Shown here: one piece after another, positions 61,877 through 64,000 of the stretch
Numbering within the stretch: position 1 is the stretch's first letter
How the letters are laid out: each line of letters opens with the position of its first letter
Assembly (NCBI RefSeq): GCF_009389715.1
Contig: NC_052399.1
Location: forward strand, 8,434,585-8,498,584
Direction of reading: 5' to 3'
DNA: 64,000 bases
DNA from: Phoenix dactylifera
Lineage: Eukaryota > Streptophyta > Magnoliopsida > Arecales > Arecaceae
Notes under the pieces: model-generated
What the model was told of the DNA's origin: nothing
The model's input: only the letters and a program-made list of their open reading frames with translations
The model's database searches: none
Program-made: the position numbers and the translations under genes

Positions 61877-62196
61877 CAAGCTCAGGAACTCACTGGATCA
61901 GGTAACTTCGTTTTTGTCTAATTAAACCATTTGATGGTTTTCCATGATCATATGAGCCAACCTGCTGCTATCTGATGGACCGTATTTTGCCTACATGGAA
62001 TTGCCTATAAACTAGTGTGTCCTGCAGCCATTATATCGAATCAGTCTATAAGATTGGTTTTATCTTGGACCTTTGAATTCTTTTCTTAGTTCATTACCTC
62101 ATGCCCTTGCAGGTCTATTTTGGGAAGACAAGAGAGATGGTCTGCACATTGAGACCACCACCTGAGGGCATACAATTTAGATTGCCTGAAAGCTGA
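58481..62196 (+). CDS. CPB: F-actin capping protein beta subunit
   Basis: Beta subunit of the heterodimeric capping protein (CapZ) that binds actin filament barbed ends and blocks growth and loss of subunits. In plants the complex also responds to phosphatidic acid. Exons: 58481-58609, 59412-59482, 59684-59797, 60030-60112, 60241-60314, 60425-60544, 61806-61901, 62113-62196; 771 nt, 256 aa, all GT-AG in frame, the usual length for plant CPB. Family hallmarks are the N-terminal helix region ([28 protein letters not shown]), [21 protein letters not shown]-type sequence at about 56-76, [23 protein letters not shown], and the C-terminal region [17 protein letters not shown]. The partner alpha subunit is not in the window. 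Intron 6 (1.26 kb) holds a MITE-like insert. No break is seen. Confidence 0.96.
61060..61405. mobile_element. MITE-like insert in intron 6 of the capping protein gene
   Basis: The left end reads GGCATTTGGTTGG and the right end, on the opposite strand, reads GGCTGCATTTGGATGG. These imperfect ends resemble those of hAT-type MITEs. Inside are two near-identical words (CTGGCCAA-AAGACCGTTTGGCA at about 61250 and 61336). No coding capacity is seen and the boundaries are approximate. Confidence 0.4.

Positions 62197-64000
<1,804 letters not shown>

Overview
The window is nuclear DNA of a flowering plant. Genes are split by GT-AG introns, several introns exceed 1 kb, AT-rich intergenic DNA is full of microsatellites, and there are Ty1/Copia, LINE-like and MITE-like sequences. 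The transposon types and gene structures suggest a monocot, possibly a palm; that is an impression from sequence style, not a proof. Exon coordinates were derived by hand from splice signals and reading-frame continuity. Every multi-exon model below closes in frame from ATG to stop.

Layout. 1-5750: gene-poor AT-rich DNA with microsatellites and one GTACC-rich dispersed repeat. 5862-12468 (+): PBL2/PBL3-like receptor-like cytoplasmic kinase, 6 exons, 425 aa. 13.4-16.0 kb: transposon debris (minus-strand Copia remnant with a MITE-like insert, then a plus-strand RNase H remnant). 16604-18160 (+): single-exon PLS/E-type PPR protein, 518 aa. 18392-23252 (-): archaeal-type 3-dehydroquinate synthase homologue (DHQS-II family), 10 exons, 412 aa, with a plastid-like leader, convergent with the PPR gene. 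24998-27146 (-): secreted aldose 1-epimerase, 5 exons, 358 aa. 29.2-31.6 kb: an orphan LTR plus primer-binding-site remnant, carrying two tandem-repeat arrays. 32636-43981 (+): tRNA pseudouridine synthase of the PUS3/DEG1 type, 16 exons, 506 aa. 44582-54976 (+): a full-length Copia retrotransposon with two 2405-bp LTRs, 600 bp downstream of the PUS3 stop. Its LTRs are about 99.3% identical, but its polyprotein frame is broken three times. 58481-62196 (+): F-actin capping protein beta subunit, 8 exons, 256 aa. The rest is AT-rich with a long (TA)n tract.

The five protein genes and the PPR gene are unrelated housekeeping or signalling genes (membrane-associated signalling, organelle RNA processing, plastid metabolism, apoplastic sugar metabolism, tRNA modification, actin dynamics). 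Nothing suggests an operon-like cluster. The points most worth a second look are: the plant copy of the archaeal-type DHQS-II enzyme; the young but broken Copia element, with CpG-biased LTR divergence; a perfect 17-bp-arm hairpin and a GGCCTA/TAGGCC-framed TATA position in its LTRs; and the ACGTG-type repeat array in the older LTR.
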